Assembly: GCA_964420985.1 (NCBI GenBank)
Contig: CAYQUT010000005.1
Coordinates: 77,441-141,440, forward strand
DNA: 64,000 nt
From: CAMCTV01 sp964420985
Lineage (GTDB): Bacteria; Bacteroidota; Bacteroidia; Flavobacteriales_D; Sanyastnellaceae
Reading direction: 5' to 3'
Shown here: one piece after another, positions 61,759 to 64,000 of the stretch
Layout of the letters: each line of letters starts with the position of its first letter
Numbering within the stretch: the first letter of the stretch is position 1
The notes under the pieces: generated by a model
What the model was told of the DNA's origin: nothing
The model's input: the letters and a program-made list of their open reading frames with translations, nothing else
The model's database searches: none
Program-made: the position numbers and the translations under genes

Positions 61759-63102
61759 ATGATTATTTTACTGATTTCAGCATTATTGGGCGTGTCATTA
61801 TTGGCATTAGAAATATTCAAATTGCGCAGTTGGATGATGCCATTGATGGCACTTGCGTTCTTGGCCATCATCGGTGGAACCTTTGCCACTTGGGGATTGA
61901 ATGAAGATGTGATGATGCAAGGGATGATCGTGATGGATGCTTATGCCTTGCGCACCACTGCTATCCTTTCGATCTTGGCCTTGTTTTGGTTGTTGACACA
62001 AAATACAAACATTCAAAAGACAGGAAACAGTTCGGATTTGTTTGCTTTATTGGCCTTTAGTTTTTGCGGAGCGATATTGATGACCAACTTCACCAACTTG
62101 GTGATGTTATTCTTGGCCATTGAAATCTTGAGCATTCCTGTTTATGTTTTGGCTGCCAGCAACCGTTCCAGTCAATTGTCCAACGAAAGTGGATTCAAGT
62201 ACTTCATCTTGGGATCGGCGGCATCAGCGATATTGTTGTTTGGCATTGCGTTGTTGTATGGTGCAACAGGCAGTTTTGATTTGTTCACCATTCATGATGC
62301 GTTGCAAAGCGGAACCATTGCTCCATTGGCATGGGTAGGTTTGGCCATGATCTTGACTGGATTTGGATTTAAAATATCCGTTGCCCCTTTCCATTTCTGG
62401 GCACCTGATGTGTACCAAGGAGCTCCTACACCCATCACCGGATGGATGGCGACAGTGGTCAAAGGCGCGGCCATTTTTGGTATGTATCGATTGTTCAAAG
62501 GAGCCTTTGATGGCACGATGCCACAATTGGAAGGCATCATGGTCATCATCATTGCCATCACCTTGGTGGTGGCCAATGGAATGGCAACATTACAAAGCAA
62601 TGTGAAGCGCATGTTGGCTTATTCTGGAATCAGCCATGCTGCCTTTATGTTGGCAACATTGATTATTCCTGGTTTTGACCCACAAAGCATCGTATTGTAC
62701 GTTTTGTCATACGGCATTGCCTCATTGATTGCCTTCTCAATAATGCAGAGTGTTGGCGAAACAGCTGGAGAGGAAATCAGCGCTTACAAAGGCTTAGCAC
62801 AAAGTCATCCTTTCTCAGCAGCTGCCATGAGCTTTGCGTTATTGTCGATGGCGGGCATTCCACCCTTGGCTGGGTTTTTCGGAAAATACTATGTTATCTC
62901 TGGGCTCATCAGCGCCCATCCTGGACTCACCATCATTATGGTATTGACCTCAGTAGTAGGGATGTACTACTATTTGAAAGTCATCTTTGCGATGTACCAA
63001 AAATCCAACACCCCAGCTCAAATCGTTGAAGGCAACAAGTACTGGTTGTCACTGGGAATCATTGCTTTGATCGGCATGATGGTGGCGGTGCAGTGGATGT
63101 AA
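61759..63102 (+). CDS. nuoN: NADH-quinone oxidoreductase subunit N
   Basis: The 447-residue product is the third antiporter-like subunit: NLVMLFLAIEILSIPVYVLAASNR with the key Glu, FKYFILGSAASAILLFGIALLYGATGS, FKISVAPFHFWAPDVYQGAPTPITGWMATVVKGAAIFGMYR and VKRMLAYSGISHAAFMLATL. It is the last nuo gene. No clear hairpin terminator is seen after it. Confidence 0.96.
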   Translation: MIILLISALLGVSLLALEIFKLRSWMMPLMALAFLAIIGGTFATWGLNEDVMMQGMIVMDAYALRTTAILSILALFWLLTQNTNIQKTGNSSDLFALLAFSFCGAILMTNFTNLVMLFLAIEILSIPVYVLAASNRSSQLSNESGFKYFILGSAASAILLFGIALLYGATGSFDLFTIHDALQSGTIAPLAWVGLAMILTGFGFKISVAPFHFWAPDVYQGAPTPITGWMATVVKGAAIFGMYRLFKGAFDGTMPQLEGIMVIIIAITLVVANGMATLQSNVKRMLAYSGISHAAFMLATLIIPGFDPQSIVLYVLSYGIASLIAFSIMQSVGETAGEEISAYKGLAQSHPFSAAAMSFALLSMAGIPPLAGFFGKYYVISGLISAHPGLTIIMVLTSVVGMYYYLKVIFAMYQKSNTPAQIVEGNKYWLSLGIIALIGMMVAVQWM

Positions 63103-63172
63103 AGGGAAAGAGGAAATTGTAAAGAGTAAAGAGTAGTCAGTATTGAGCAATCAATATTGCGCGTTAAGCGAT

Positions 63173-63340
63173 TCAACTCCGATTTTCTGCCTCTCTGATT
63201 TTCTGCAAATCTCTTTTGATTTCTTCGATGTTTGCTAATGCCCTCTCGGCCTTAGTATCACGTACAGAATGACAAGACTGAATTGCTTTCAAGAATTCAG
63301 CTTGGCTCATTTCTTTGTTGTGATCATTGTCTTTTTTCAT
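63173..63340 (-). CDS. Small ORF of 55 residues behind the DUF6934-like gene
   Basis: The ORF (M-K-K-D-N-D-H-N-K-E, ending in QKIREAENRS) is charged and helical, with no membrane part. It starts four bases after the stop of the DUF6934-like ORF on the same strand, so the two would form a bicistronic unit. I do not recognise the family. The pair looks like one of the small two-gene modules common in Bacteroidota, but no function is known. Confidence 0.55.
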   Translation of the reverse strand: MKKDNDHNKEMSQAEFLKAIQSCHSVRDTKAERALANIEEIKRDLQKIREAENRS

Positions 63341-63344
63341 GTCA

Positions 63345-63677
63345 CTAATTTACTTTTTTTTTACAATAGAAACCAGATTCTAAACCGTCTTTTTCAATAA
63401 AAGTTACTTCAAAATTTGCTTTCCAAAGGTATCGATAATTATTGATATACATTTTGTAGAGTCGATTCCTAGAGGGGGAATTACCAATAAAATAAATGGA
63501 TGCATCACTTTGAATCTCAAGAGAATTCATAATACAATAGGCCACTGTTTTCAGCACTTTCACTGTGTCTCCATTGTTGGTGATTACTTCGTCAGATAAC
63601 CAACCAGAATCGATATCCAAATCCATCAAAGACAAGTTATAGATTTTCAATTCTTGATCAAGCAAAGTTAACTTCAC
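63345..63677 (-). pseudogene. DUF6934-like gene, probably truncated at the N-terminus
   Basis: The frame from GTG at 63677 gives 110 residues with VITNNGDTVKVLKTVAYCIMNS and SIYFIGNSPSRNRLYKMYI, which fit DUF6934 (NNGD, then an RT/NRLY block). The open frame continues upstream to about 63722, as W-F-V-S-V-G-R-R-D-V-I-K-S, and this also fits the family's first strand. A stop then closes the frame before any ATG. The N-terminal end is therefore missing at the point where another gene fragment begins on the other strand. A short but functional form starting at the GTG cannot be excluded. Confidence 0.55.
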
Positions 63678-63720
63678 ACTTTTAATTACATCTCTTCTGC
63701 CAACACTTACAAACCAGATT

Positions 63721-63957
63721 TACACCGAGCGCATCACACCAGAAAGACAATTGGATTTAGAAAAACACAATGCACAATATTCACCCATTGAAATACGCAT
63801 TCTGAAAAACACCCATGATCGTTTTCTGATCATTGACAATAGAGAACTCTATCACCTCGGAGCTTCATTGAAGGATTTAGGGAAACGTTGGTTTGCGTTT
63901 TCTAGTCCCGATGCCTCGGGAGGATGGTTTTTTGAAAGAAGTGCAGGTGACCCGTCC
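63721..63957 (+). pseudogene. C-terminal fragment of an ORF6N-type (KilA-N-like) protein
   Basis: The open frame reads I-Y-T-E-R-I-T-P-E-R-Q-L-D-L-E-K-H-N-A, then NTHDRFLIIDNRELYHLGASLKDLGKRWFAFS. THDRFLIID, YHLGASLKDLGKRWF and similar blocks are the tail of many Bacteroidota ORF6N-domain proteins, whose DNA-binding head is missing here. After WFAFS the sequence turns into an unrelated 17-residue stretch and stops. The nominal start (TTG at 63751) lies inside the conserved part, so the piece is a fragment, not a gene. Confidence 0.6.
63904..63919. repeat. Small perfect palindrome, REP-like
   Basis: TCCCGATGCCTCGGGA forms a six-pair stem (TCCCGA/TCGGGA) with a four-base loop. Units of this kind are scattered through some Bacteroidota genomes, but only one copy is seen in this window. 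It sits exactly where the ORF6N-like fragment loses its similarity. Confidence 0.45.
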
Positions 63958-64000
63958 TAAAAAATGTTTACAGTTTAACTGTTGTTTTTAGTGATTGTCC

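Noticed and set aside
63751..63957. Intact 69-residue gene starting at the TTG at 63751
   Set aside because: Conserved sequence continues upstream of that codon and the head domain is missing, so it is a fragment.

Overview
The window is Bacteroidota chromosomal DNA, most like Flavobacteriales. The signs are a type IX secretion sorting tail, a DUF3276/PUR protein, TAnnTTTG-type promoters, a BtuB/BtuG-like vitamin B12 pair behind a cobalamin riboswitch, and a 14-subunit type nuo operon with a short NuoG. The genus cannot be fixed from sequence alone.

Region A (1 to about 18.03 kb) is visibly AT-richer and reads as an integrated element whose left end lies outside the window. It starts with a defence-like block: the C-terminal part of a type IIG restriction-modification enzyme, two proteins sharing an N-S-x-I-Q-Q motif module, and an Abi_C/HEPN protein with an SSB-like DDDLPF tail. 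Next come an ECF sigma factor and a zinc (ZAS) anti-sigma factor, then a cargo rich in thiol-redox and stress functions: three thioredoxin-fold proteins, an OB-fold protein, YceI, a stand-alone CoaB domain, DUF4833, DinB, NRDE/TANGO2, a split DUF6695-like gene, NrtS, a T9SS cargo protein, an AhpD-like protein, DUF2892 and a MerC-GDCCVxC fusion. Two paralogous membrane proteins and a cation/proton antiporter follow. Two transcription units in this cargo carry the same TGTAAGG-N13-TACTACTATC element, the best candidate for the promoter read by the local sigma factor. The element ends with a large serine recombinase whose frame runs into tRNA-Val(GAC) in antisense.

Region B (18.1-30 kb) holds ordinary chromosome genes: a NYN-domain protein, hisS, a WD40 protein, a PUR protein, an RsmI-like methylase, a three-gene SurA-type chaperone cluster, a MoxR ATPase, fumarylacetoacetase and a GT-C glycosyltransferase.

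Region C (29.8-42.2 kb) is mostly on the minus strand: MscS, a secreted hypothetical protein, YajC, a DUF1573 protein, a pRiA4b ORF-3-like protein, Rpe, PrmC, a secreted GH13 amylase, FolD, GuaB, then the B12-uptake pair and its riboswitch.

Region D (42.2-49.9 kb) is mixed: a DUF4349-like/beta-barrel protein, a 46-residue ORF, sucD, a flavin monooxygenase with an aminotransferase, a MurG-like glycosyltransferase, trmB and a second GT-C protein.

Region E (50-63.1 kb) is a complete nuoABCDEFGHIJKLMN operon for complex I. A lone minimal nucleotidyltransferase sits between nuoF and nuoG.

Region F (63.1-64 kb) looks like gene debris: a DUF6934-like ORF with a missing N-terminus, a small partner ORF, and an ORF6N-type C-terminal fragment ending in a small palindrome.
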